DNA from: Membranipora membranacea
Taxonomy: Eukaryota > Bryozoa > Gymnolaemata > Cheilostomatida > Membraniporidae
Direction of reading: 5' to 3'
Assembly (NCBI GenBank): GCA_914767715.1
Contig: OU612073.1
Coordinates: 2,976,001 to 3,040,000 of the forward strand
DNA length: 64,000 nt
Positions 24,470 to 36,981 of this stretch are shown in pieces (position 1 is the first letter of the stretch; the number at the start of each line of letters is the position of its first letter). The notes beneath the pieces are model-generated. The model ran no database searches and had not been told where the DNA came from. It saw nothing but the letters and a program-made list of their open reading frames with translations. The translations under genes were made by a program, and so were the position numbers.

Positions 24470-26110
24470 TGTTAATTTGATATCAGTGTGTATTGTTTCC
24501 TCTCTGTGATGATATTGTATTATAATAAAGTCAGCCATTTCCCATTGTAAAGTAAAACAACCTGAATCACTGGAATCTCGTAGAGTGGTTGCGTACTTAA
24601 ATTGCCACATTTTGTCATACCACGTTGTTACTGTATCATTTGCATGTTTGCGTGTTCATCTACTTTATGATAAGTTTGAAATCAAGCAAAGTGAAAATAA
24701 ATTGGCGCTTGTAAAATATTAAATTTAATCCATTAACAAGTAATACATCAATCCTTTCACCGATTGTATGAGTAACACAACCACTAAGTTCTAATCTTTG
24801 AGGCAACTCTTAGTCTATCCTCAACCAGGTCGCTCCAGTTATCCCTTGTAATATGGGGTAGGGTTCCATTCCTCTGCTTTTGTGCTATCACGCTAGAATT
24901 TAGAGCCGTGTAGAGGCAGTTATAGCGAAGACAATATAAAAAAATTAAATTAAATTAAATAATTACAATAAAGTTATTACGTGTTTGAATACATCGTCTA
25001 ATCTTTTAGTTTAGTTTTAGTCAGATTAGTTTCGCGAGATTTCCTGATTTCCATGATGACAAAGTTGAATTTTCAGAAGTTCTTTTATGTTGAAATCCAA
25101 AAATAAATATAATTACCTTTGAGATAATGGAACATTGGAACACCTAAACTATTTTTTAGTGTCCCATACCATGCAATGGTTTTTTAACGGTATTTGAAAT
25201 GATAGGGAGTTTGGCATTTAGCATGGACAATAGAAATATCGTTTGAAAAGAGAAGAGATAAGAGGTATGCAGCTGGCTCAAGTTTGTACATTTATAACTT
25301 AAAGTCTGACTATTACTCTTCTTTCTAAATCCTCCCTTCAAAGCTGCATGAGCTACTGGGCTTGAGTCTTAATTTAGGTCTACAGGTGATTGTTTTCATT
25401 CAAGGTAGACTCCTTTAATTGCATGAATCTGATGATTTAACAAGCTCAAGACAGTTAGACAAGTTCCCCCCCCCCCCCCAACGTTCTTTCAGGCCAGAAA
25501 GACATGATCTGCTGGATGGTTCTGAAGAATTGATGGCCAGCGTCGGGTCAATTGTCTGACATCCCCCATCCCTCACCTCGGTGCAGAGGACATTAGCTAC
25601 TTGTCTCTCTTGTTGCCGTCTCATAGCCCACTGGGCATCTCAAACTTATTTAACAGACAGTAAATTCGAATATGACGACATCGTTGCACATAATCTGAGC
25701 AGTTTGTATCTGAGGAGCCTGAGTTCCAGAATATATTCCAGTGATAAAGAAAATAAATAAGTATATATAATAAACTGTGTATAAATAAAAGTCCAATATT
25801 TATAATAATATTATAATTGTTGTAGCGACTATCTGTAAATTTGGTATCAGAGTGTATTGATTGCTCCACACGATGATATCACATAATAAAGTCAGCAATC
25901 TCCCATTAAGATACTCATCAAGTATAGAAACCTCAAAATATCAATATAAAGATTTGTACAATAATAATTGTAAAATTACTACTGCATCATTATTATAGAA
26001 CGATAAAATAAGAATAAAATATTTTTCTACGTTGACACATTTCATGAGTTGTCAGCACTTTAATTACAGCAACAAGCATTAGATGTACCAAAAAATAGAC
26101 TTTTAGACCA
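24470..26110. repeat. Segmental duplication, copy 1
   Basis: Nearly the same sequence recurs at 28,255-30,480. Matched landmarks: 'cactggaatctcgtagagtggttgcgtacttaaattgccac' (24,557 and 28,351), 'ataaattggcgcttgtaaaata', 'taattacaataaagttattacgtgtttgaat' (24,958 and 29,400), the poly-C tract with 'acgttctttcaggccagaaagacatgatctgctg', and module b downstream. The match is closer than between average module copies, so this duplication is among the younger events. Confidence 0.8.
25470..25710 (-). repeat. LINE-derived unit, copy within segmental duplication 1
   Basis: Preceded by a poly-C tract at about 25,466-25,478. The minus-strand frame MRRQQERQVANVLCTEVRDG is open through NSSEPSSRSCLSGLKERWGG. 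It has no polymerase motif. Confidence 0.65.
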
Positions 26111-28254
26111 TTTGGCAGATTCATTATTGTAGCAACTGTTTTTAAATTTGATATCAGAGTGTATTGATTGCTCTACATGATGACTTTACATAATAAAGTC
26201 AACCATTTCTCATTAAGATACTCATCAATAAGGTATAAAAACCTGAAACATTGATGTCCATCAGAATATTCCATAGCAACCTTCCAACAGCGATACTAAT
26301 GTCTTGACTTGAGCTTGGCTTGCCCTTTTCATTCTGGGTGATTACTCTCTGGCTCTCTTGTTCATTCTTGATTTGTTGCAGTATTCTGTATTATCAGTGG
26401 CCTGCGGTCATCTAGACCAAGGTTTTAATTTGGAGGGGCCTCAAATATATAAATAAATAATGATTATACAAATATACAATATACAAAAATGAACAATGTA
26501 ATAATATAATTATATTAAAGTAATTGAGTGTTTGTGTGATCCGTTTAATCTTTTCAGTCAAATTTTTGTACTACATAAGAGCCTAATGATAACCATGTTA
26601 AGTTCTCAAACTGCAAGTAATTATTTCTCAGCATTGTCACAATAGTTATAGTTTGTAATCGGATAAAGTTAAAACAAATCTTTGCAGTATAGAATATAAA
26701 ATTGCGTAATTCATCAATCCTTTCACTGGATGTAACAGTAACACAACCCCTAAACCTATATCTTAAAGGTAACTTTCAGTCTCTCGATAACTCGATCACT
26801 GCAGTTTGTCATTTTATCCATTCACTACAAAGACTTAGCTGGAGATATGGGTAGTTTGGTATCGCAGAGAGTTTACTCCCTTCTTTAGCCATCATGCCAG
26901 AATTTTTTTTAAATATCAGTATATCCTAATATGAGGCAAACTATATATGAGTCTAAAAGTCTAATAATTTCCTCACAGTATAACATAGTAAAACTAAGAT
27001 CATACTGTGAGGATTTCTCTTTTAATTGCACAATTATTATATAACAACCATTTATAGTGGTGAATTAAAAACGAAACTTTTCTTTGTCCGTGTATTTAAT
27101 GCGTTGAAACAGTTTTATTATCGCTAAGAACATCAAAAGTCTGAATAAATTGATTAATTGAATAAATCGTCCAACCCTTTTCAGTCAAATTTTCTCGAGA
27201 TTAATTTTGTCCAAATCAAAAAATCGATTTAATTAGTTTTGATATATCTCGAAACACCTGAACTATTAAGAAGTACTCCATACAATAATTACAGTTTTTA
27301 GCGGTATAGGAAATGATGTAATTTATCTTTATTGAGCATTAGCAAAAATGGATGTGTTAAAAAACACTTTTAAAGCATTGGAGGTATGTGGGCCCGTGGC
27401 TCCAGTTGGTATGGTGATAGCTCAGACTCATTGTCATTACTCTTTTTCCCAAATCCTCCCTTCAACGCAGACAATGAGCTACATGAGCTCCTGGGCTTGT
27501 GTCTTGTGTGACGTCTGCCGGTCATTGTTTTCATTCAAGGCAGATCATGACCATTTTTATTTATCTTTAGCTCCTTGCATGGAATTTTTGATATAACAAG
27601 CTCATTTTTGCAGTTTTGCAAATTGTTCATCTCGTATACTGGTTGCTTATTTACACTGCCAAGTTTTTTGGTACCACTACGTTACTGCATCATTTACAAT
27701 GTTGCCTGTTCATTTATTTTGTGTTGATGTTTCTCAAATCAAATCAAGTGGATTAAAAGTTTAAAAAAATATAAGAACAGCAAAATGAATTCACGCATTA
27801 AATTTTCAAACTGCAAGCAAAAATTTCTGAGCGTTATCACAATAGCTAAAGTGGAAGTTTGAAATCGAGCAAAGTGATAAATAAATCGGCGGTGAAAAAT
27901 ATAAAACTAATCCATAATCAAGTAATACATCAATCATTTCACCGAATGTAACAATAACACAATCACTAAACCCTTATCTTTGAGGTAACTCAACCAGAAC
28001 GCTACAGTCATTCCTTTCAATGGGTGGAAGCCTGAACCTTCTAATAAATAAACAGTTTAAACTTAAATAACAATAAATTCGAATATGACAGCATTGTTGC
28101 GCATAATTCAACCATTATTTTTAAAAATAAAATTATTTTGCTATATTGACACATTTCATGAGTTGTCAGCACTTTAATAACTACAAACAGGATTGGATGT
28201 ATTATAAAAATGACTTTTATACCTTTGTAGCAAGCAGACTAATTTTTGTAGCAA

Positions 28255-30480
28255 CTGTCTGTTAATTTGATATCAGTGTGTATTGTTTGATCTCTGTGAT
28301 GATATTGTATTATCAGCCATTTCCCATTGTAAAATATAACAACCTGAATCACTGGAATCTCGTAGAGTGGTTGCGTACTTAAATTGCCACGTTTTGTCAC
28401 ACCACGTTGTTGCTGTATCATTTGCATGTTTGCGTGTTCATCTATTTTATGATAAGTTTGAAATCAAGCAAATTGAAAATAAATTGGCGCTTGTAAAATA
28501 TAAAATTAATCCATCAACAAGTAATACATCAATCCTTTCACTGAATGTATGAGTAACAGAACCACTAAGTTCTAATCTTTGAGGCAACTCTTAGTCTATC
28601 CCCAACCAGGTCGCTACAGTCATCCCTTGTAATAGGGGGTAGGATTCCATACCTCTGCTTTTGTGCCATCATGCCAGAATTTTGAGCTGTAATAAGGCAG
28701 TTGAAACGATAGCATTAACGGTTTATACTTAAATAACAGTAGTCTGTTATCCAGAAATATTATATTAATAAAGAAACTAAATGAGTAAAATAAAGTTTAT
28801 AAAATAAACTGTGCACTAATAAAAGTTTAATATTTACAATATATTAGGTTTATCATCCTAAAACAGAGCTCATGAATATTATAATATACTGTAATGTTCT
28901 CTACAATGATTTTTCAATTGCCACAACATCATTATTAAATCTTTTTCTACATTGACACATTTCATGGATGCCAGCACTTTAATAACTGCAAAAAAACATG
29001 TATTAGAAATACAGACTTTCAGATTTTTGCTAGGTACCTTCTTTCATCAGAAAAGGGCAGATTGAATCTTCCCACATACCATTGATTGTAATTGATATTA
29101 TTCAAAGTGATGTGATAATTAATTCAAACGAATTATTGAGTTCCAAGATGACCTACAGTCCTCACCCGTCCCCCCAAACTATTCACTATCTTAGCACTTC
29201 CCTCCATCGAGCTCCGCTTCTCATCGCTGGTTCATATCTCCATACAATCAGCTTCCTCTTTTAAATATTGAGAACAAGTTCACATAGATATATGCCCTGC
29301 TAAATGACATTTATATGATAATCAAATATATAAAAATGTAATAAATATATAAATCTTCAGGCTGCAAAAGGACAATATAAATAAATTAAATTAAATTAAA
29401 TAATTACAATAAAGTTATTACGTGTTTGAATAAATCGTCTAATCTTTTAGTTTAGTTTTAGTCAGTTTAGTTTCACGTGATTTTCTGATTTCCATGATGA
29501 CAAAGTTGAATTTTCAGAAGTTTTTTTAGTGTCCCATACCATGCAATGGATTTTTAACGGTATTGGAAATGATAGGGAGTTTGAAATTTAGCATAGATAA
29601 AAGAAATATTGTTTGAAAAGAGAAGAAAAAACTGTAAAACAATGAGAGGTATGCAGCTGGCTCCAGTTTGTACATTGATAACTTAAAGTCTGACTATTAC
29701 TCTTCTTTCTAAATCCTCCCTTCAAAGCTGCATGAGCTACTGGGCTTGAGTCTTAATTTAGGTCTACAGGTGATTGTTTTCATTCAAGGTAGACTCCTTT
29801 AATTGCATGAATCTGATGCTTTAACAAGCTCAAGACAGTTCGACAAGTTCCCCCCCCCCCCCTACGTTCTTTCAGGCCAGAAAGACATGATCTGCTGAAG
29901 GGTTCTGGAGAATTGATGGTCGGCGTTGGTCAATTGTCTGACATCCCCCATCCCTCATCTCGGTGCAGAGGACATTGGCTACTTGTCTCTCTTGTTGCCG
30001 TCTCATGGCCCACTGGGCATCTCAAACTTATTTAACAAACAGTAAATTCGAATATGACGACATCGTTGCACATAATCTGAGCAGTTTGTATCTGAGGAGC
30101 CTGAGTCCCAGAATATATTCCAGTGATAAAGAAAATAAATAAGTATATATAATAAACTGTGTATAAATAAAAGTCTAATATTTATAATAATATTATAATT
30201 ATTGTATCGACTATCTGTAAATTTGGTATCAGAGCGTATTGATTGCACCCCATGATCACATTACATAATAAAGTCAGCAATCTCTCATTAAGATACTCAT
30301 CAAGTATAGAAAACCTCAAAATATCAATGTAAAGATTTGTACAATAATTGTAAAATTGCAACAGCATCAATATTATAGAACGATAAAATAAGAATAAAAT
30401 ATCTTTCTACGTTTCACATTTCATGAGTTGTCAGCACTTTAATTACTGCAACAAGCATCAGATGTACCGGAAAATAGACT
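28255..30480. repeat. Segmental duplication, copy 2, with an internal extra segment
   Basis: Collinear with 24,470-26,110 but interrupted: 28,680-29,370 carries module b, module e and a stretch also found near 17,640-17,760 ('cctgcagtcctcacccgtccccc', 'cgctggttcatatctcca'). Either copy 1 lost this part or copy 2 gained it. Confidence 0.8.
29850..30105 (-). repeat. LINE-derived unit, copy within segmental duplication 2
   Basis: Poly-C tract at 29,851-29,862, then the shared 'acgttctttcaggccagaaagacatg' sequence. A one-base loss at 'gtcggcgttggtcaattg' (other copies have 'gttgggtcaat') breaks the recurring minus-strand frame here. Confidence 0.65.
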
Positions 30481-30659
30481 TTAAACTACTGCTGCCACTC
30501 ATGCAAATTTGTACTCATTGAATTCTGCATAGCTCCAAGATAACTTAAATGACTCATGTTTTAAATCTCATAATTGTCACCTAATGGGCAAATAATTTGC
30601 ACAATCTGATCTTCAAAATCAGGGCATGAAATCTACACACCAGCAAATGACGTGTACAG

Positions 30660-30870
30660 TATGCACTAGTAAGACGGTAACTACGTCACCATGCCGGTAG
30701 ATAATTTATTTCATACCCTAATTTTGACAATCAGTTTGTGCAAATTATTTGCTCATTAGGTGACAATGCTGAGATTACAGCCTCATTTTATTAGTTTTGA
30801 GCTATACAGAATTCTATAAGCACACATTTGGCTGTGCGGCAGCAGTGGTTTAAGACATTTGTAGCAGACT
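30660..30870. repeat. Dispersed repeat, copy 2, inserted in the repeat block
   Basis: Matches 10-200 in the same orientation and interrupts module b: the text 'gaaaatagactttaaac' before it and 'gacatttgtagcagactaa' after it are parts of that module in other copies. The insertion extends left to about 30,485, where the sequence also departs from the module. Confidence 0.6.
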
Positions 30871-33224
30871 AAATATTGTGGCAACTATCTGTAAAGTTGA
30901 CATCGGAGTGTACTGTTTGTTACTCCCTGTGATGATATTACATAATAAAGTCAGCAATTTCCCACATTAAGATAGTCATCAATAAAGAATAAAAACCTGA
31001 ATCATTGAAATCCAACAGAATATTTCATAGCAACCTACCAATAGCGATACTAATGTGTTGGCATCATGTTAGACTTGAGCTTACTGGCTTGCTCCTTTCA
31101 TTCTGGATTTTATTTTTTAATTGTTTGGCGTATTCTGCTTCATCTTTATCTTGCTGTCATTTAGAGCAAGGTAATAATTTGGAGTGGCCTTAATTATATA
31201 AAAACATATATTAGGTATATAAATCTTCGGCCTACTAGAGGACACTATTTCCAAAAATGAACTAACTAATGATATGATTATAATAAAGTAATTAAATGTT
31301 TGTGTGAATCGTCTAATCTTTTCAGACAAATTTTTGTATTCCATAATATTCCATTGATAACAAAGTTACGTTCTCAAACTGCAAGAAACAATTTCTGAGC
31401 GTTATCACTACAGTAATAGTGCAAGTTTGAATTCGGACAAAGTTAAAACAAATCGTTGCCGTAAAATATAAAAAAGAGTAATTCATCAATCCATTCGCCG
31501 AATGTAACAGTAACACGACCCCTAAACCTAAATATTGTGGTAACTCTCAGTCTATCGATAACCATATCACAACAATAAATCCAGTTTCTCCATTCACTAC
31601 AAATACTTACTTTTGATATTGGAGCTCTTTGATATTTCGTGGTTTGCCAGAAATTGGAGCTGTGCGGAGGCAGTTATATAGGTTATATCCGAATATGATG
31701 CAATCTTTACATGAGTCATAAATTATAATATTATTTATAAGTATAACATAGTAAAACTAAGAGCATGAAAATTGCTGTGAGGATTTCTACAATAATTGCA
31801 TAATTCCTTTAAGAACCATTCATGTTGTAAATTAAAAATGAAACTTTTCTATGTCTATGTATTTAATTCGTTCGAAGCAGTTTTATTACTGCTAAGAACA
31901 TTAAAAGTTGTTTATAAATTAATTTAGTAAATCGTCCGATCCTTTCCAGTCAAATTTTGTGCTCCATAATAACTTTATAGAAGGAAGTTAAATTTTGTCC
32001 GAATAAAAAAATCAATGTGATTAGTTTTGATATTATTGTAACATTGAAACACCTAAACTATTAAAAAGCACCCCATTCCATAAAACAGACTTGAGCTGTT
32101 TTGGAAATGTTTGAATAATAATTATTGAGCATTAGCAAAAATGGTTTAAAATAAGAAAAGGTATGTGGATGATTCCGGTTGGTTTAGTGATAACTCAAAG
32201 TCTGGTCATTACTCCTCTTCCCAAATCATGCATGAGCTACTAGGTCCGCACTTCACACTAACTTCCCTGTTTCCATTCAAGGCAGACCATCTCCATGTTT
32301 ATGAAGCCAACCTCTTGCACGGATTTGTTGCTATAACAAGCTCAATGACAGTTAGGCAAACTGATCAACTCGTATAAGTGGTTGATTATTTACATAGCTA
32401 TGTTTTTTGCTATCACTTTGTTATTGCATCATTTGCATTGTTGCGTGTTCATCTATTTTGTGATTGATTTGTTTTATCCAATCATGCGAATTAAAAGCTT
32501 TAAAAAATATAAGAATATCAAAATGAATCCAAAAATTAGCAGCTTATAATATCTGATCATTATCACAATAGAAATTTTGAAATCAAACAAAATGATAAAT
32601 AAATCGCTGCTGTAAAATATGAAAGTAATACATAAACAAGTAGTCCATCAATTCTTTCACCGAATGTAACATGACCACTAAACCCTAATCTTTGAGGCAA
32701 CTCTTAGTCTATCCTTAACCAGATCGCTACAGTCATCCCTCTCAATAGGAGGTAGGGTTCCATTCCTCTGATTTGGTGCTATCACGCTAGAATTTAGAGC
32801 CGTGTAGAGGCAGTTATAGCGATGCCAGTAAACTGTTTATACTTAAATAACAGTACCCTCTGATCCAGAAGTATTCTATTAATAAAGAAATTAAATGAGT
32901 TAAATTAACTGTATAAAATAGATTGTGCATAAACAAAAGTATGATATTTATAATGTATTAGGTTTATCATCCTAAAATAAAGTTCATGAATATTATAATA
33001 TAATGTAAGGATTTCTACAATAATTGTTTAATTGCCACAACATCATTATTAAATTTTTTTTCTACATTGACACATTTTTTGAGATGCCAGCACTTTAATT
33101 ACTTCAAAAAAACATAGGATGTATTAAAATAATTAGACTTTTGAACCTTTGCTAGCACAACTGCCAATAATTTAGGGTTCACATACCCTATATTTCTTCT
33201 GGGTACCTTCTTTCATCAGAAGCA

Positions 33225-33650
33225 TTGTTTGAGCAGATTTCGCTATACCCAGATATATTAATTTAGTAAGCAAAGGTTGCATTTCTAACATCCGATGATA
33301 ATGCTGTCCTCCCAGCTGGAGAGACAAAGAGGACATGTCCTCTGTCAGGGACCTGTCGATATGATAGCTGGCCTGAGATCCCCCAACGTTCTTTCAGGCC
33401 AGAAAAACATGATCTGCTGGAGGGTTCTGAAGAATTGATGGTCGGCGTTGGGTCAATTGTCTGACATCCCCCATCCCTCACCTCGGTGCAGAGGACATTA
33501 GCTACTTGTCCCTCTTGTTGCCGTCTCATAGCCCACTGGGCAGCTCATGTCACATGTATCTGGATAAGCAGCTCAAACTTATTTAACTAACAGTAAATTC
33601 AAATATGCCATCGTTGCACATAATCTGAGCAGTTTGTATCTGAGGGGCCT
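33225..33650 (-). mobile_element. LINE-derived unit, copy with internal deletion of the RT motif
   Basis: The minus-strand frame runs from MRRQQEGQVANVLCTEVRDG through SGLKERWGISGQLSYRQVPD and VLFVSPAGRTALSSDVRNAT, then skips the core AFDSVNHQ residues kept at 16.1 kb. This copy shows that the recurring small frame and the polymerase motif belonged to one reading frame. Confidence 0.65.
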
Positions 33651-35957
33651 GAGTTCCAGAATATATTCCAGTGATAAAGAAAATTAATAATTATATATAA
33701 TAAACTGTGTATATATAAAAGACTAATATTTATAATAATATTATAATTATTGTAGCGACTATCTGTAAATTTGGTATCAGAGTGTATTGTTTGCTCCCCA
33801 CGATGATATCACATAATAAAGTCAGCAATCTCCCATTAAGATACTCATCAAGTATAGCAACCTCAAAATATCAATGTAAAGATTTATACAATAATTGTAA
33901 AATTACTACAGTATCATTAATATAGAACGGTAAAATAAGAATAAAATATTTTTCTACGTTTCACATTTCATGAGTTGTCAGCACTTTAATTACTGCAACA
34001 AGCATCAGATGTACCGAAGAAAATAGACTTTAGACCTATGTAGCAGACTAATTATTGTAGCAGCTATCTGTAAATTTGACATTGGAGTGTATTTCCTATT
34101 TCGATACTCATCAATAAAGAACAAAAACCAGAATCATTGAAATCCAACAGAATATTTCATAGCAACCTACCAATAGCGATACTTTTATCGTGGCACCATG
34201 TTAGACGTGCGCTTACTGGCTTGCTCCTTCCATTCTGGATTTTATTTTTTAATTGCTTGTAGTATTCTGCATCATCTTTATCCTGCTGTCATCTAGAGCA
34301 AGGTAATAATTTGGAGTGGCCTCAAATATATAAAACTATAATAAATATATAAATCTTCGGGCTACTAAAGGACAATATACAAAAATGAACTATATAATTT
34401 TATAAAGTAATAAAGTGTTTGAATAAATCATTTAATACTTTCAGTAAAAGTTTTGTATTACATAATAGCCTAATGATAACAATACTAAGTTCTCAAACTG
34501 CAATAAATAATTTCTCAGCATTATCACAATAGTTATAGTTGAAGTTTGAAATTGGATAAAGTTTAAACAAATTGTTGCAGTAGAATATAAAATTGAGTAA
34601 TTCATCAATCCAATCGCCGAATGTAATAGTAACACGACCCCTAAACCGTAATCTATAAGGTAACTCTTAGTCTATCCTTAACCCTATCACTACATTGAGT
34701 CCAGTTTATCCATTCACTACATATACTTACCTTGTGATATAGGAGGTATTTGGTACTTGGTAGTTTGCCAGAGATTGGAGCTGTGCAGAGGCAGTTATAG
34801 ATGTCAACAAACGCATTGTTTTAAAATATCAGTATATCCTAATATGACGCAATCTTTACATGAGTCTAAAATTCTAATATTTATAATAAGTATCACATTG
34901 TAAAACTAAGATCATTACAATTATTGTGAGGATTTCTTCAATAATTGCAAAATTATAATAAAACATCCATCTAATCTGTGAATTGCTAGCACAACCAATA
35001 TAGGATAGACATACCCTACATTTTTTCTGGGCAGCTTTCTACCATCAGAAAAGGGCAGATCAACTCTCCCACATACCACTGATTACTCCTGATATTACTC
35101 AAAGTGGATTTTACAATTATTTAAACAAATAATTCCAAGATTATCTACAGTCATCACCTGCACACAAAGATATATGCCCTGCTTAATGACATTAATATAA
35201 TAATTGAACATAAAAAAGTATAATAATTATAAAAAAAACCTTTGCCCTACTAAATGACAAAACATAGGAAAATTAAATAAATAATAAAATGATAAATAAA
35301 ATAATAAAGTCTATCCTTTCCCTTATCACTGCAGTTTGTCATGTTTATCCATTCAATACAAACATTTACCTTGTGATATTGAAGGCAGTTTGGTTGCTTT
35401 CCCTGAGAGTTTCACTTCATTAGTTATCATGCCTGAATTTTGAGCTGAGCAGAGGCATTTGTAACAATGTCAATAAAAGTCTTTTTTTTTAAATATCAAT
35501 AAAAATCCAAATATGATGCCATCTTTATATGAGCCTAAAATTCTAATATTATCTATAAGTATAACATAGTAAAACTAAGATCATAGAAATTCTTGTGAGG
35601 ATTTCTACAATAATTGTATAATTATTCTTACGACCATTTATAGCGGCTATAGCATTTATAGGGAGATTACTCGGAAAAACAAAACTTTTCTATATCCATG
35701 TAGTGACGTTTTATTACCCTTAAGAACATTAAAAATTTTACAAAATGAATAGTAGGTAAAAGCTAGACCCTACCTAGACAAATTAATAAGGTGTTGTCTG
35801 CGCAGATTTTTGCTTGCATTTTTATTTAGCTATTAATCCATTCCAAATTTTCTCCTATCAACTGTAACTGACCCAATATAGCTAGTCTATCCTTTGGCAT
35901 TCAACGTTCTGAAATTTTTGGGTTGATATTTTAGGGGTACTCAAACTGCCTTGGCCT

Positions 35958-36101
35958 TCAGTCCGGGTCGGAAATTAGCCAAACAACCAATCCCTGATCA
36001 TTTTCTGAGTCTCCCTGTGCAAACCAACCAAACTTACCCTCTGCTAATTTGTTATATCCAGCTAAGCCAGTGTGACCGGTCATACCAGCCATTACAAACA
36101 T
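35958..36101 (-). CDS. Small open frame of unknown function (47 aa)
   Basis: Reads MFVMAGMTGHTGLAGYNKLA, then EGKFGWFAQGDSENDQGLVV, then WLISDPD and TGA. Amino-acid composition is protein-like and unlike the AT-rich repeats to the left. An acceptor-like 'ttaatacagtacag' precedes it and a donor-like GGTAAGTTTGG lies inside (after ...NKLAE). It could be a short exon with an intron beginning at that donor, or a terminal exon. No family recognised. Confidence 0.3.
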   Translation of the reverse strand: MFVMAGMTGHTGLAGYNKLAEGKFGWFAQGDSENDQGLVVWLISDPD

Positions 36102-36504
36102 CCCTGTACTGTATTAAATAATAATAACAGCTATAAAGAGCACTACACTGTGTGATGATTTACTCTACTATTCCTCAACATTCTGTATATTCTTATGCCT
36201 CAATTTTAATTCAAATTCTGATTTTAATTGTGTTCAATCCACTTCTATGTCATTATATTATTGTTATCAATGTTTTCTACAGTTTTTGAAACTACTCATG
36301 TTCCACTGCATGTTTCAATACAAATAAACGAATATAATATATGTATGTCAACCCACAATACCAATGGACAAATGTATTCTGGATGGTGTAAATCTTTGTA
36401 GTTACATTGAGCTTGAAGTGTTGATTTGTAGCTTGAAAGATGGTAGAGTGAGAGAAACAGCGCTATATAAAGGTGAAGGAATTGATACACACTTTTAAAT
36501 CTTA

Positions 36505-36819
36505 CTAGACTTGTTCGTTGCCATTGCTTCTATGACTGAGTAAAATATTATGTAAGAGCAAACCAATCAAGTCTAGAAAAAAAATCATCATCAATAAAGC
36601 AAATGAAGCAATGAAGAATTGTGTTCCCTTAGGTGCTGTGAAGAAAACCTCTATCTTCTGTCGATTTTCTCTAATCAAACAGTTCAGTTCACTGAGAGGA
36701 ATTCCCCATCTTGCATGAATATGAGGAGTTTTTGGCTCATTGTCCCAAATGACCTGAGTTACCTTAGTTGAACCCAAAAAACTGAGTAACTCGGGAAAAC
36801 AAATGAGTGGTTGAGAGCC
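36505..36819 (-). CDS. Candidate terminal exon of a single-pass membrane protein
   Basis: After an acceptor (cctgcatataactattgtcag) a 104-codon frame begins GSQPLICFPELLSFLG, continues TKVTQVIWDNEPKTPHIHAR and WGIPLSELNCLIRENRQKIE, has a strongly hydrophobic stretch (IASFALLMMIFFLDLIGLLL) and ends SHRSNGNEQV, TAG. The frame is also open 17 codons further upstream. The order (polar domain, membrane span, short polar tail) fits the C-terminus of a type I or tail-anchored protein. It lies just downstream of gene B on the same strand but cannot be a gene B exon in the main transcript, which already has its own span and stop. No upstream exon was found. Confidence 0.4.
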   Translation of the reverse strand, partial: GSQPLICFPELLSFLGSTKVTQVIWDNEPKTPHIHARWGIPLSELNCLIRENRQKIEVFFTAPKGTQFFIASFALLMMIFFLDLIGLLLHNILLSHRSNGNEQV

Positions 36820-36975
36820 CTGACAATAGTTATATGCAGGGTCAAAGAAGGGTATTTATAGAGTTATGTGCCCATGGTTAATAATTAATTAAGAGAGAGG
36901 ATAACTCCGACCAAATAGAAATACCTAGTGTAGACAACGCATTGTAAAATCATAGTGTTTTATGCATACCAGTAC

Positions 36976-36981
36976 TTTATT
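36976..36981 (-). terminator. Possible polyadenylation signal of gene B
   Basis: AATAAA on the minus strand, about 640 bp past the gene B stop codon. A variant ATTAAA lies nearer, at about 37,310. Neither is supported by more than the hexamer. Confidence 0.3.

Larger units (their letters stand above)
11400..35900. repeat. Composite AT-rich repeat block between genes A/C and B
   Basis: About 24 kb made of a few modules of 100-600 bp that recur in varying order on the same strand. Module a ('gaagtttgaaatcg..caaagt' to 'taacagtaacacgaccactaaaccctaatc') recurs near 12,150, 12,850, 13,545, 14,725, 15,500, 16,745, 20,090, 21,410, 24,665, 26,645, 27,850, 28,450, 31,415, 32,570 and 34,540. Module b ('ctgtgtataaataaaagtc' to 'catttcatgagttgtcagcac') recurs near 13,970, 16,510, 19,050, 19,500, 24,410, 25,775, 28,800, 30,155 and 33,700. 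Module c ('cttgagcttactggcttgctcc') is near 13,030, 14,430, 16,970, 19,745, 31,075 and 34,210. Module d ('aatcctcccttcaaagctg') is near 18,260, 21,040, 22,390, 25,330, 27,460 and 29,715. Module e ('agggttcacataccct', itself a partial palindrome) is near 17,420, 19,270, 33,175 and 35,005. No intact gene is present. Confidence 0.85.
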
